Part shown: in pieces, positions 27,001 to 38,964 of the stretch | Position numbering within the stretch: position 1 is the stretch's first letter | Layout of the letters: every line of letters starts with the position of its first letter | Notes under the pieces: model-generated | The model's input: only the letters and a program-made list of their open reading frames with translations | What the model was told of the DNA's origin: nothing | Databases searched by the model: none | Translations under genes and position numbers: made by a program | Source: Edolisoma coerulescens | Lineage: Eukaryota > Chordata > Aves > Passeriformes > Campephagidae | DNA length: 64,000 nucleotides | Direction: 5' to 3' | NCBI GenBank assembly: GCA_013397115.1 | Contig: VWZW01006253.1 | Coordinates: 501,687 to 565,686, forward strand

Positions 27001-30000
27001 TCCCATGTCACTGAATATATACTCCTTATTCAATACACCATATACCTTCATAGAATGTGTGGAGGCAAACCTGATTTGGTTATGTACCCTGACAGAGTCA
27101 CTAAAGCAAACAATTGTCATTATAACAAATCAGTTTCAAGTGGAGGAAGTCTTATTGCTATCCAGGCTTACTTTTAAAATATGTCTAGGAGACATTAAAA
27201 TCAAGGAATCCATCAAGTACTGATTTTACCTCCTACTGTAATTTTCCCACAATCAATCTTTCAGTGATTGAGAGGTGATAAATACCTGTTTCTATTTCTT
27301 CTGAACACAGAGGTTAGCTGCCTTCTCATCTCTTGCAAACATCCCCTTCTGCTTCACGGCTACCAAACACCTTTTTCCATCCTGTGAAGTTTGCTACTTC
27401 TGTTTCAGACCATAACAATGTCCAAAAAACCCCTCTTCATTTGCCTGTATCTATCAGTTCAATAAGAGTCGATATATTTCCCTGAAATATATTCTTAAGC
27501 CATCATCAGCCGTCATCCTGACAGACAGCGAGTGGACCACTTTATATTCAAGGAAAAACAAGAGTGTGCTAGAACTTGCATAAGAAATTGTCCCACTTCT
27601 TTGTCTTGGTAGATTTTGCTCAACATAAGTGAGTTGAAACACAAGGACCTATTGCTGCATAGCGAGGGTAACCATGATCTGAATGACCTCATTTATACAG
27701 GAAAGAGCTGCAATATTTTTGTGTCTATAAAAAGATAGAGGATTTAAGATCCCTTGTACTAAACTTAGAAAGAATTAATTCATATACGATGAACTGTGTT
27801 AAATGTGTATTTGCATATACGCTTTTCTGGAACATGGTTTTTCTTGTCATTATGTCTAATTAAAATGTTTGTAAAAAGGCAGTGTTTTTGTGTAATGTGC
27901 CATGCAATGCATGCTTGGGGAATATTTTTTAGCCAAACTGGTCTCCATAACTTTATGTGAGACAGCAAGGAGATGGAGTCCTTCCAAAGTAAGGGAATTT
28001 GTGAAGACTTTGCTGTCAGAGACTGATAGTGGCTTATCTTACCTATTATACTGGAACAGGAATTGCTGAACTAAGGAGCTGGACTGGCCCAGAGCCAGCT
28101 TGAGAGAAAGGAGACATTATTACAGCAATCTGAGAGGAGACACTTTTGTTCTACGGAGCCACTTAGAGATAGGCAGCTTCAGAACGGAAAAGGTATAAGA
28201 AGATGACAAAGATGGAACTGTTGCAAAAGGAATGGGGTCTCAAGAAGATGTTTATGAGAGATGATCCAGAATTTTTTTTTCTTTCTTTCTTTCTTTCTTG
28301 AAAAGTGATGTTTCATAAAAACAGAAACTTCATCAGGAAATATATCATAAAAAAAAATACAAACAAAAAAATAAACAGCAAAATCCCCACCCAAGCCCAG
28401 AACACTTTCTGACAGCACTGGGAAGAGCAATGACTAATGAGTAAGTAACAGGTTTGTAGGTAGGACTCCAGGGCACTGAAAGACCTTGTGGGATGGATTT
28501 GCAGCTGTACCTGTAACCTGCCATCCCATACTGCACAGGAGCTCTTTGACTGTGAAATGAGTCTTGGGAGGCTTGCCTTCATGAAATATCCAATATTTAT
28601 ACAAAGTGGAACAGCTCCAAGGAGTCAGGGGAGCACAGAGGACAGGGAAGGAGGCATACCCAGTGCCCAGGTGTTAATTCATTATTGTCAAGTAGTAAGG
28701 TAACATTGTCATATATTTGGGTATCAGAACCTAAATGATGTGAGAGGAGAACAGTTTGGTTATGTTACTCTGAGATGCCAATTGACAACTCTGCTTAGGG
28801 CAGACTACAAGAAACTTTAAATTAGCATAATACTGACTCAAGTTTCAGCTTCCAAGGGGTGTAGTACTGTATATCTAGAAACTTGTAATAGAGGATCTTG
28901 GTAAAAAAGTCCCTGACAGGACAATGGCAAAGGCAGAATGGAAATAAACTTGCTGATGCAGTTTTGATACAAAATCAAGTGTTTAATAGAAAAGGCTATA
29001 CTAATATACTGAATGCATGGGGAGAGGGATAATTAGGAAAAGGATGACAGAAATAATTTTCATGATTTTTTGTTGTTAAAACCATCCTTAGCACAAATTA
29101 ATTTCAGTAAAACAGGAATGACACTTGTAAACAGAAAGGACCCAGGAATTCTGCCAAAGAGCGAGACAATAGTATTATGTAGGTGTATGTCTGACACTGC
29201 CAGAAAGAAAACATTTCAGCAACTGGAAGGCATCCCTTTTACCATACTGTAACTTACCAAAAAATATTCATCCTGTTCATGCCATATGCTCAGTTCAAGT
29301 CCAAAGGTATGATGGAAAACCTTGTAAAATTATAATGCTTTACGTATGTAAAGTAAATAAATTATTATGCAAGAAAACATTTCTGTTATACCTGTCTAGT
29401 ATACAGGAAATGCTGAGTTTAAGAAATGCTGGCAGTCATTTTTGTTCTTTCTACCACCACATTGTCAAAGACATCAATCCTCATTGCTGTTAATCCCCTT
29501 GCAGCACTAACTGAACATTCAGAGTGCCCCCCTGGCATTTCCAGTGCTAACTGAAGGCTAGTAAATTATTAGTTAAAGCTTTTTTTTCTTTTTAACCATA
29601 TAGCTTAATACATTGTAAATAGAGAAGACAAATGTAGACAGTAGCATGCAATTGATTTGATTTAATTAGTATTTGGCAGAGCACACTCAGATACATTTTT
29701 AGCTAGGACTGACTTAAGCAAATAGGCTTGATTTTATTTCATTATTGTTTTCATTACTATTTAATGATTTACAGTTTAATTTACCCTAATTTTGAATTGC
29801 ATTGTTATTAATCTTTAATACTTGAATATATTTGGACTCCATGGGGTGAAAAAAGCATTTAAATTTTGTTTGGAATTTGCTTTTCCTTGGCAATAAATAA
29901 AACAAGGGCAATCCTCATCTACCTTTATTATTTTTCCTTATCCTTATCTGAATTTGAAGAAGAGTAAAATAGCTAATGACAGAAGTCACAGTGCTACCTT

Positions 30001-30885
30001 CCTCTTACTATATGCTTTCAAAGTTTACAGAATTAAGAAGTATTGCTGTATTTCTTTTTTTTACATTTCCTCTTGAACATAAAAGCTATTTCACAAGCCA
30101 GTGATGAACCTGTCTGACTTCAGATTCAGTTTAGAGAATCCAAACTTTCCCACTGCAGCCTTTCTTCTCTAGAGTCTCTAACTCAGATCCCAACTCTGCT
30201 TTTTCACCAATAATCAATTATGTTATAGAAAAAGAAGTGCTAGCTCCAAAGAGCTTCCAGACTAATAGACTTGAAGCAGAAAGGCAAGCAGGATTACAAG
30301 TCTGCTCTAGGATCAGTCATTGAATGCACTGCTTTCCCATCCTTCCCCCACCCTGTCCGCTTTTTCTGAAAGAAAATGGAGGGGCTTACAGCTGGTGGAA
30401 GAGAGTACCTATTTTTGAGGGAAAATATATACATCTTGTTCTATTTAACTAATTAATTCTTGATACAGTACACTACAGAAATGTAATTGTGTGTGAAAAT
30501 TTTGCAGTGTTCCCAAGATAACCATGCAATGACCTGACATAAATGCAATAAATCGCATTCAAAGAATAAACCCTCCTATGACATTTTCTTGGAAGGACAT
30601 TTCTCCTCAGACGGGGAACAGATTCAGAATAAACAAGAGACAGCTTCTTTCAATCTCAAACAAAAGAGCAAATAGAAACAATTCTAATACCCCTGAGCCA
30701 GATAAAAGAGTCTTCGTTCAGCTGTGTGAAGGCTGATCCCTGGGAGGAGATTTCTTGGCTCCAGTAATGCTGTTTGTATGGTGGAGTGCTCATCCACACA
30801 AGCAGGTACTACACAACTCTGTTTAAGACCTCACTGTACCTTTGTCAGAAATAAGGCATCCAGAGGTATCTTGAGAAGTGAACAC
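18066..30885. other. Long noncoding stretch, no gene recognised
   Basis: About 12.8 kb without a recognisable gene. A G+C-richer patch at 19570-19870 (CAGC/CTGCT-rich) produces overlapping 95-118 codon frames on both strands with no domain. A pyrimidine-rich patch lies at 23090-23560. A+T-rich sequence with TTAATTAG, ATGCAATT and ATTAATC words lies at 29560-29960 and could be conserved noncoding DNA. A hairpin with a 7-bp perfect stem (22578-22599) and a (CTTT)5 run (28281-28299) are the only obvious small structures. Confidence 0.55.
28281..28299 (+). repeat. (CTTT)n tetranucleotide repeat
   Basis: About five CTTT units following a T-run at 28272-28280. Confidence 0.85.
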
Positions 30886-31691
30886 ATGAAAACCTCATGA
30901 GGTTTAACAAGGTCAAGTACAGGGTGCTGCACCTGGGTTGGGGCAACCCTGGTATCAACACAGGCTGGGGGATGAACAGATTGAGAGCAGCCCTGCTTAG
31001 AAGGATTTGGAGGTGCTGGTGGGTGAGAGGCTGGACATGAGCCAGCCATGTGCATTCACAGCCCAAAAAGCCAAACTTATCCTGGGCTGCATCAAAAGAA
31101 GTGTGGCCAGCAGGGCGAGGGTGGGGATTCCTCTGCTCTGCTCTGGTGAGACCCCACCCACAGTGCTACATCCAGCTCTGGGGTCCTCAGCACAGGAAAA
31201 ACAGTGATCTGTTGGAGCAGGTCCAAAGGAGGGACACCAGGACGATCACAGGGATGGAGGACCTCTCCTGTGAGGAAGGGCTGAGAGAATTGGAATTGTT
31301 GACTCTTGAGAAGAGAAGGCTTCCAGGTGACTGTATTGCAGCCTTTCAGTACCTAAAGGAGGACTGCAAGAAATCTGGAGGGGAACTGTTTACAAAGGCT
31401 TGTGGAGATATAACAGGAGGTAATGTCTTCAAACTGAGAGCTAGGATTAGATTCGCCAGTAGGAAGAAATTCTTTGCTGTGAGGGTGGCAAGGCACTGTA
31501 ACAGGTTGCCCGGAGAAGTTCTGGATGTCCCTTCCCTGGAAGTATTCAGGGCTAGGCTGGATAGGGCTCTGAGCAACCTGGTCAAGCAGAAGGTGTCCCT
31601 GTCCATGGCAGGGGGAGTTGGAACTAGATGATCTTTAAGGTCCCTTCCATCTCAAAACATTCTATGATTCCATGGTTCTGTGTTTCTATGT
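30886..31691 (+). mobile_element. CR1 LINE, 5'-truncated, plus strand (copy A)
   Basis: The element begins inside CR1 near 30886 (AAACCTCATGAGGTTTAACA, close to the family's CATGAGGTTCAACAAGG) and runs to the 3' terminus, ending in ATTCTATG-type octamers (31659-31691). It carries the C-terminal part of the CR1 second ORF and the short 3' untranslated region. CR1 copies are normally truncated at the 5' end by incomplete reverse transcription, as here. Positions 31244-31669 are almost identical to copy B at 37970-38395 in opposite orientation. Confidence 0.93.
31050..31631 (+). pseudogene. CR1 ORF2 C-terminal fragment (non-LTR retrotransposon)
   Basis: A 193-codon open frame. From about residue 60 it matches the conserved C-terminal region of the avian CR1 ORF2 (reverse transcriptase-containing) polyprotein: an LEQVQRRDTR segment, then EEGLRELELLTLEKRRLPGD, then FQYLKED, ending with RLPGEVLDVPSLEVFRARLD. 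The endonuclease and reverse transcriptase catalytic domains are absent because of 5' truncation, so this is a dead fragment, not a host gene. The apparent start codon lies inside the retroelement and has no significance. The uninterrupted frame suggests a relatively young copy. Confidence 0.85.
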
Positions 31692-32139
31692 TTAACAATT
31701 ATCAGAATGAATAATTTCTTTCCTACCGTAGTGCAGATTATCACCCAGGACATACTAGTTCAGAGGTCAAGAAGACCCAAATCATTTTGCCAGTCTGGTA
31801 CAATGCACTGCTTTTTTTGTCAGTATGTGTTCTGCAGGAGAGTATTCACCGTTTCTATCTGAAATGAAATAAAAGAAGTGGTTTTTAAAGGCCCATTAGA
31901 GAGCAAGATACGTATTGATGGGCTGAATATTGCATGAATCATTAGTGCTTCTGAACCTGCATGTCTCCTCTATAGTAATCATCTACTTTTAAAAATGAAG
32001 CAGAATATGTAAAGCAAAGAATACTTTTAATAAAACACAGTGTCATGAAGGTTGATCTGCTATTGAGAGCTCGTTTTACTCTTTAGTCCAATATACTTCT
32101 CACTGGGTTTTCAATTACTTTCAGCCTAGAATTACTGGC

Positions 32140-32167
32140 TTTTCTTTTTTTCTTTTTTTCTTTTTTT
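32140..32167 (+). repeat. (CTTTTTTT)n low-complexity tract
   Basis: Three C-separated T-runs of six or seven bases in near-perfect octamer register. Confidence 0.8.
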
Positions 32168-35100
32168 AATTGATGCAAGAACTTTGTGCTTTTTTATGTA
32201 AGAAGGTTCTGCTGCAGAACATCATAAGGATGATATTGGTTATTTGTGGCTTGATTTATACATCTGCAAATGGAGCAAGAGAGAATTCTTCTTCAGCTCC
32301 TTTTTTTCACTTGTTTTCACAGATTAGAAAATCAATGCAGCTCATTTTCAAAAAAATGAAGCAGCCCCATCAGCATCAGAGACAGTGACAACATCTGGGG
32401 AATTAGGTAGAAAGTTACCTTAGCTGCTGACATGACTCTGCCTGGGTTATAAATGAACTGTGAGACTGGAAATTGACTCTAGAAATACAGGAGCAAGACC
32501 GGCTTGCTTCCCATCTGAAGCGTGCCGGCAGCTTTAACAACTGGCAGGCAAAAGCTTTCAGGGCCCACACTGTTGTAGAGTAAATGCGAGTGTACTCTTT
32601 GTAGAAAATAATAAACGAGTTTACTTACATGATATGGGCATACACCTGTAGTGTCTGAGTGAAAGAAAGTAGGGCTATAGGGGAAGGAAATGGATGAGAA
32701 ATAGAGTTCTTGTTACCTTTCTCTACCAGTAGCTAACCTAGAAAGAAATCAGTTTTGAAATTCTATCAAGGTTGGTTGACAGTGAATTGGTACTATCAGA
32801 AGAAAGATTTATGCTTCAGAGGTGTGCTTGAGTTGTAGCAGTCATTCACTCAAATCCCAAGGTGGTCCAATTTAAATGCCATACCTTGCTCAAGGGTATG
32901 TTTAGAAGTCTCAGGGGTATGTGTAAAACTGGTATTTACCTCAAATCTTCCTAGTACCTTAGAACCATATTCTGAAACAGGTGAACACTTCATCTGCAGG
33001 CTCACAAAAGACAATAACACACAGGTAGAGTGAAGGTAATTGTTTAACGTGGCACAGGCCTCTGCACAGCTGTGTGACAGTCCTCAATGTTGACACAAAG
33101 AAGGACAGTTTTGTTCTCCTTTCTGGCATGGTAACAGGAGGAGAGAGTTTCACTGGTTAGGTAAATATAGCTGATAATTTTGCTTGAATAAAAGAGCAGA
33201 TCTACCCTTGAATTCTCTGGATATGAATAAGTAATGCCCAACTGTTTCCAAATATAATTCAAAGCATTGTTTTGTCTCAACAAGTTTATCTGAGGTGAGC
33301 TAAAAAAACCTGTTTTTGTTTTTTGAAAGCTTCTGTGCCAGTTAGTTCACCTATCCATGTTTGTGTACAAAAGGAAGACTCCATGCATGAAAACTAAACT
33401 AACTCTTAACAGACAGACACAGTAGTTGCCATTGGCATTCTGGCAGAATGGAATTCAAACACTTTTTTTTTTTGTTAGCTTCTTTGGCAACTGTGCCAAA
33501 CGATGGAAACTCTGGATGTTTTCAGACTTGTTATATTAATGGCTCATTTTCAGGATCTGTAGCTGGAGTATTAAGACAATGTGAGTCAGAGATGGTTACG
33601 GGTTTGCACATTGTACAAAATAAAATGAAGGTGGGTGATGTTTTCATTTATTTAAAAAAAAAAAATATATGGAGTTCTTTGCAAATTGCAATAAAGGTGT
33701 GCCCATAAAAGTTACTGGAGTCTTACTCAGTTGAGCAATTTATACTACAGTCAGAGGAGGATGTCCAAGATTAATTAGATAGGCATGGCAAGCATCATGG
33801 ACTCATTGCAGGGTTTGTGCCATAGCATTCTGATTGTGCTATGAATTATTCATGTCACTGGATAGTGGGAAAAGTGCATGTAATAGTATAGCCATAAGTT
33901 ATATATTGCTGCAGAAGAAGCGAAGATTAGTGTCTCATGCATCCGGTCTCAAGGGAAGAAAGTAAAATTACTTTGTGAATCCTCTATACTTGCAGTCTTG
34001 GCATAAGCATTTAGAGGAATATTGGAAAGATCCCCTGTAAGTGTGACTTACTCTACAGGCAAATGGGAAAGGGCAAGCAAAGTGATGCTAACAATCATAT
34101 ATTTAAAAGAGAAAGAAGAAAACTTATCAAAAGATAGAGAGCTGTACACAAAGGACATCATACCACTGTGGTCCGTAAAACTGAGGAAAATCAGTATGAT
34201 TGGAGGTGCATCAATAAGTCTGAATGCAATTACACTCTGAGCTTCTGGGATTGCAGAATAAGGGAATGTTTGAAGGCGTTTGATTTTTGCAGAGAAAACT
34301 AAATTCATACTGTCCTGTCAATGCTTAAAATGTATTTTAGAGCAATTCAGTGTTAGTAAAGATCATTTTTTCAACTGAAGCTATTCATAGACTAATAACA
34401 GAGCATCTGTGAGATGTCACATACCCACTTATTACATATAATTCGGTGAAAAAATGAATATCTAATTTGTATTGAAATCAAAAGAAGTTGTGAATTTTGC
34501 TTCTCACAGAATTGATTTCTATCTCAAAAAGGTGCTGTTAGGCACTGTGACATTCACCTTCACTATTGTAAGCGTTTGTGGAAGAAATCTATAGACAGTT
34601 GTGCAGTGAATGCTGCGTCTCTGTTATAATCTGGGGGGATAATATATGATAATTGTTTTATTATCTTAAGAGAAGAAATGAATCATTATTGGCACGCAGT
34701 CACATCAGGTTATATGCTACTTTTCTAAGTGCTGTTACAACAGAATGATTCACTGTGAGCCTTCAAGACCATCCCAGTGCCACCTCGTTCTCACAGGAAG
34801 AGCACCAGCAAGAGAGGGGGAATTTTTCCTGGATTTTGTCACGTACAACATCACCTCATACAACCCTGCACTTCTGGCAGTTCTGGTTGAAAAACTTGCC
34901 AAACAGAGAAGTCAAAAAGCTTATTGATTAAGAGGGATGGAAATTCTTAAAAAAATAAAAGACTTAAAACCAGTTGCCAAAACACTGGCTTATTTAGATT
35001 TTCTAGGAAGATTTTGTTGAGATTAACCACAAGTTTTCATGGATAGGCTTCTCAAAGGAAGAGCCAGTCAAGAGCAGATACCATGTTAAATGGGTTTTGG

Positions 35101-37426
35101 TGGAATTTAGGTCACATGAATTTGTCCCTAAGAGATTTCATGTTAGATTGGAATAACTTTTTCCACATCATACCAGATTTTGTTTTGATGTACATTTTTA
35201 TCTTTGTATTTTTATTTGTTTTAATGTTTTGTTTATTTTTATTTTAAAATCCAGGATATAAAACCAGGTCTCAAACCTGTGACAGTAGGTACGAAATTCT
35301 GTGGTAAATTTTTTTGCAACTTGGATAACAGCCTCGCCACAATAATTAACTCTTAGTCTGAATTTCCTGAAGCTCTTTTAGGGAAGCTAAAACTCACTAA
35401 GAAATATTGAAGAGAATGGAATCAGGAAATTATTGTAAGCATACTTAGTAAGTAAAATGTATCCAGCAAACTATTTAGTACATTAACTGATTTAATTCAT
35501 TAACTAATTAAACTGGGCAACATGCTTGTGCACTGGCCATTACATGGTTTTGAGTTTAAACAATGGTTACAGTCTGGTTCATCAATATTTAACTCACATT
35601 TTGGTAAAATCTGGGCTGCCTGATATCTTCCTGACAGTCTTCTGTGTTACCAGTATTGTACATCTTACTAAAGACTCAAGATCTCTTCCTGAAGCTATTT
35701 ATGTGACAGTCCAGCTGTGTGACATCATCACTTTTCATGTCCTTTATACTTAATTTCTGTATCTCTGTGTGATCTGAATATTTTCTTTTTTTTTGGGTAA
35801 TTCAGACCTCTTCTGTCCCTAAAGGTAACAGTCTTTATTAGACTGGGTTAATTTAAAAGAAAAAGCAAATCTAAGTAACTTTAAAGTGATGTGCTGACTT
35901 ATCCTAAGCTATTCCACTGTAACCTGCCAGACATATTATAAGCCAAGGACACGCAAGTGACTAGCAGCTATCAGAGAAGACCTTCCGCTGAAAATGTCTT
36001 TAAAGGCCACATATCTTGTAAATTATATTTTAGAAGGTGCTTTTAAATGTTAACCAGTAATGGCATCCATGGCCCAAAAAATATACTATTACGCTATTAC
36101 GGAGATTTATAAGCAACTGAACTGATATATACCAAATACATTCACTACATTAGTAAGTACCTTTTTCTCTAATTTGAGACAGACAGGCTCAAACTTTTAA
36201 CTTAATAATATCCCTTCTCAAACCTTCAGCTGGATTTTGGGATAGTCAGAAATGTTCTAGCATGAAAAATAGAATGTATAAAAGCTCCTGGAGCATCAGT
36301 GGTCCAAGTTCAGAATTTGATTCATTAAATGAAAGTCTTCTCTGAGCCATAAGGCTTTTGCAATGTTAGGCAATTAAGAAGATTTTCTCTTGGCTCCTGT
36401 GCCAGCAACAAACAGTAGTCAGCACAGTTCTAATTACAGACTGCTGTAAGACAGAAACCAAATGCAGACTCAGATTGATTTACATACTGAATGAAGCTCA
36501 TTTTGCATTTTGATAGTTCTTTCTCCTAGATGCCACTGAGTTTGTTTTATTTCTTCTTTACCCCTCAGTGCTTTATGATTTCTGTGCTTACATGATTTTA
36601 TTATCACCTCTTTGCTCCAACACTCTTCAGTTAACAGGAACAACATCAGCCCATGGAACCTGGACAGTTTCTGAGTGGGTTTGCTTGTGGGTCAGATGGC
36701 CTCCCACCTCCACCTCAAGACAAGGCACAGCTACACACATTTGCTCCTCCACCCTGTTTTCTATGAGAGGAAAGCTCAGGTGCACAGCTGAGGTGAAAGC
36801 TGCAGAATGATTCAACAGGTACTGACCTCAGCACATGGGGAACCACCTCCCCCAAGGTGCTACATCATGTCTCATCATGAAGAACACGCAAAAGTGCACT
36901 ATTTATATTTCTGAACTTGCCAATGCCAACCAAAAAGAGAAATCAGGAAATCCCATGGGAGTAGTTGTTGCTCTGCTCTTTGCAGTCCAAATTCTGAAAC
37001 AAAGGTTAGGCTCACGAAAATATTTTCAAGAGGGCTTCTACATCTTTGCTCTAAAAAGGCTGAAAAGCCAAAAGAGCCACCCACATTACTAATTATCAAC
37101 TAAAATGCAAGCACTTCTGTACAAACTGCTAGTTGTTGCTTTTGTGGAAAACACAGTTTAAATAAAGTACTAGGGCACAACGGGACTTGCATTCTTGTGT
37201 TGAGAAATACAAAATGGGACAGAAGCAATAACTCCCATGCTATGCACAACCACATACACAGGTTTCCTGTGGTTCTGACATACAGAAGTCACAGAGGGAT
37301 ATCAGACCACTCACAAACTTGTAATAAATACACCTTAACCAAAAGTTACATCTTGCAGAAATCCTAGCAAAAGTTCCCAAAATAAATATTTTAAAATGTG
37401 TAGGCAGTTTTGAGTTATTAATGGAT

Positions 37427-37519
37427 AACTCAAAGATAGAGTATATTGTTTATTATATATATTATATTATATATATATATATAGTATATTATTATTATAA
37501 CTTCAAGATAGAGTATATT
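37427..37519. repeat. AT microsatellite flanked by a 21-bp direct duplication
   Basis: A 21-base unit containing AAGATAGAGTATATT at 37427-37447 recurs at 37499-37519 with two mismatches. The AT/ATT-rich tract 37448-37498 lies between. The 72-bp offset indicates a local duplication or slippage event. Confidence 0.75.
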
Positions 37520-37962
37520 AAACATCATTCACATATCAGGAGATTCCCTTTCCCCTTCAGGGACCTCAGCTTCAACTGCTCAGCAAGTTGGCTGGGATGT
37601 CAGCTCCCCCTCTGCTGTACCGCAGGAAGGGTTAGGCAGCAGGAGAAATTTTTTTGTACTCCAGCGAGCCTCAGCTAATTCACAGTCCCTTGAGTCCTGC
37701 CATTCTTTCGTCTTAAAGAGCACAATGGCTTTTGGATCACAAGTTGAATCATCTTTGGCTTTAGTATTTCTTAACATTACATGTGTTAGCTATTCACACT
37801 TTTCTTTACTGCAGCGTCTTTTGAGGCATTCCTTTTGACTCTGAGTACCATTTGTGTCTTCACATATTTTCAAATGCAATGAAAACTCATTAACAAACAA
37901 ATTTAGACACAATCTCTCACTTTCATATGCTTTTCAGGTTAATAGGAATTGCATTCTCTATT

Positions 37963-38455
37963 ATCATAGAATCATAGAATGTTTTGAGATGGAAGGGACC
38001 TTAAAGATCATCTAGTTCCAACTCCCCCTGCCATGGACAGGGACACCTTCTGCTTGACCAGGTTGCTCAGAGCCCTATCCAGCCTAGCCTTGAATACTTC
38101 CAGGGAAGGGACATCCAGAACTTCTCCGGGCAACCTGTTACAGTGCCTTGCCACCCTCACAGCAAAGAATTTCTTCCTACTGGCGAATCTAATCCTAGCT
38201 CTCAGTTTGAAGACATTACCTCCTGTTATATCTCCACAAGCCTTTGTAAACAGTTCCCCTCCAGATTTCTTGCAGTCCTCCTTTAGGTACTGAAAGGCTG
38301 CAATACAGTCACCTGGAAGCCTTCTCTTCTCAAGAGTCAACAATTCCAATTCTCTCAGCCCTTCCTCACAGGAGAGGTCCTCCATCCCTGTGATCATCTT
38401 GGTGGCTCTCCCCTGGGCTTAATCCACTTAATCGATGTCCTTCCTGTGCTGAGTA
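37963..38455 (-). mobile_element. CR1 LINE, 5'-truncated, minus strand (copy B)
   Basis: On the plus strand it opens with TCATAGAATCATAGAATG, the reverse complement of the CR1 3' terminal octamers. It then runs back through the 3' untranslated region and the end of ORF2. Beyond 38395 it still reads as CR1 (ATCTTGGTGGCTCTCCCCTG, later TGTCCTTCCTGTGCTGAG) but is more diverged, and it leaves the family near 38455. Positions 37970-38395 match copy A (31244-31669) with a single difference (38090 T versus complement of 31549 G). Confidence 0.93.
38008..38397 (-). pseudogene. CR1 ORF2 C-terminal fragment
   Basis: A 129-codon open frame identical to the last part of the copy A frame except for one lysine/arginine difference in the segment LEVFxARLD. 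It contains only the extreme C-terminal region of CR1 ORF2, with no endonuclease or reverse transcriptase domain, so it is a dead fragment. The antisense frame (38033-38293) is a shadow. Confidence 0.85.
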
Positions 38456-38904
38456 CATTGTTATTATTTTGCCTACTCCTTATAAAAATACATTAGTATT
38501 ATGAAAATGTAGTGTACCGGAATTATTATGAAGTAATTATCATGCTACTATCATGCTTCCTCATTCAAAAGCTTCTCTATGCTTTCTCACAAACTCCTGC
38601 CTTTGATAATCCTTTTCCAACTTTCAGTCAGAGGTCTGTCTAGCCAGTGGTGCTTTTTTCATTTCCATTTTCAATGCCAATATTTTAAAGGCTCAGATGA
38701 AACTCTGACATCACAGCTTCCTTCCAAAACAATGGATATGTGGATGTAATAGCTGGAATAGATGCTACTTTCATCAGTAGTTTGCGTTATTACTCTTATT
38801 TAGTTAGAACATGACTACTTCTACTGCTGCTACTACTACTACTTATTATTATTACTCTTTTATTATTGTTGGTTTTTTGTTGCTGTTATTGTTATTATTA
38901 TTGC

Positions 38905-38964
<60 letters not shown>

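Larger units (their letters stand above)
31692..37962. other. Noncoding DNA between the two CR1 copies
   Basis: A+T-rich, no recognisable gene. Small features are a C/T octamer run (32140-32167) and an A-run at 33653-33665. An AT microsatellite (37448-37498) is flanked by a direct duplication. The longest frames (33448-33708, 34048-34308) have no domain or credible exon boundaries. Confidence 0.55.

Noticed and set aside
26710..27120. 136-codon minus frame
   Set aside because: Low-complexity ends (poly-K/poly-F from A/T runs), no domain and no supporting splice signals.
31050..31631. 193-codon open frame, longest clean frame in the window
   Set aside because: It is the C-terminal fragment of CR1 ORF2 inside a 5'-truncated LINE, with no catalytic domain and no host promoter, so it is annotated as a retroelement pseudogene.
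38905..38964. Regular repeat considered as CRISPR
   Set aside because: A triplet microsatellite without spacers, in vertebrate-type DNA.
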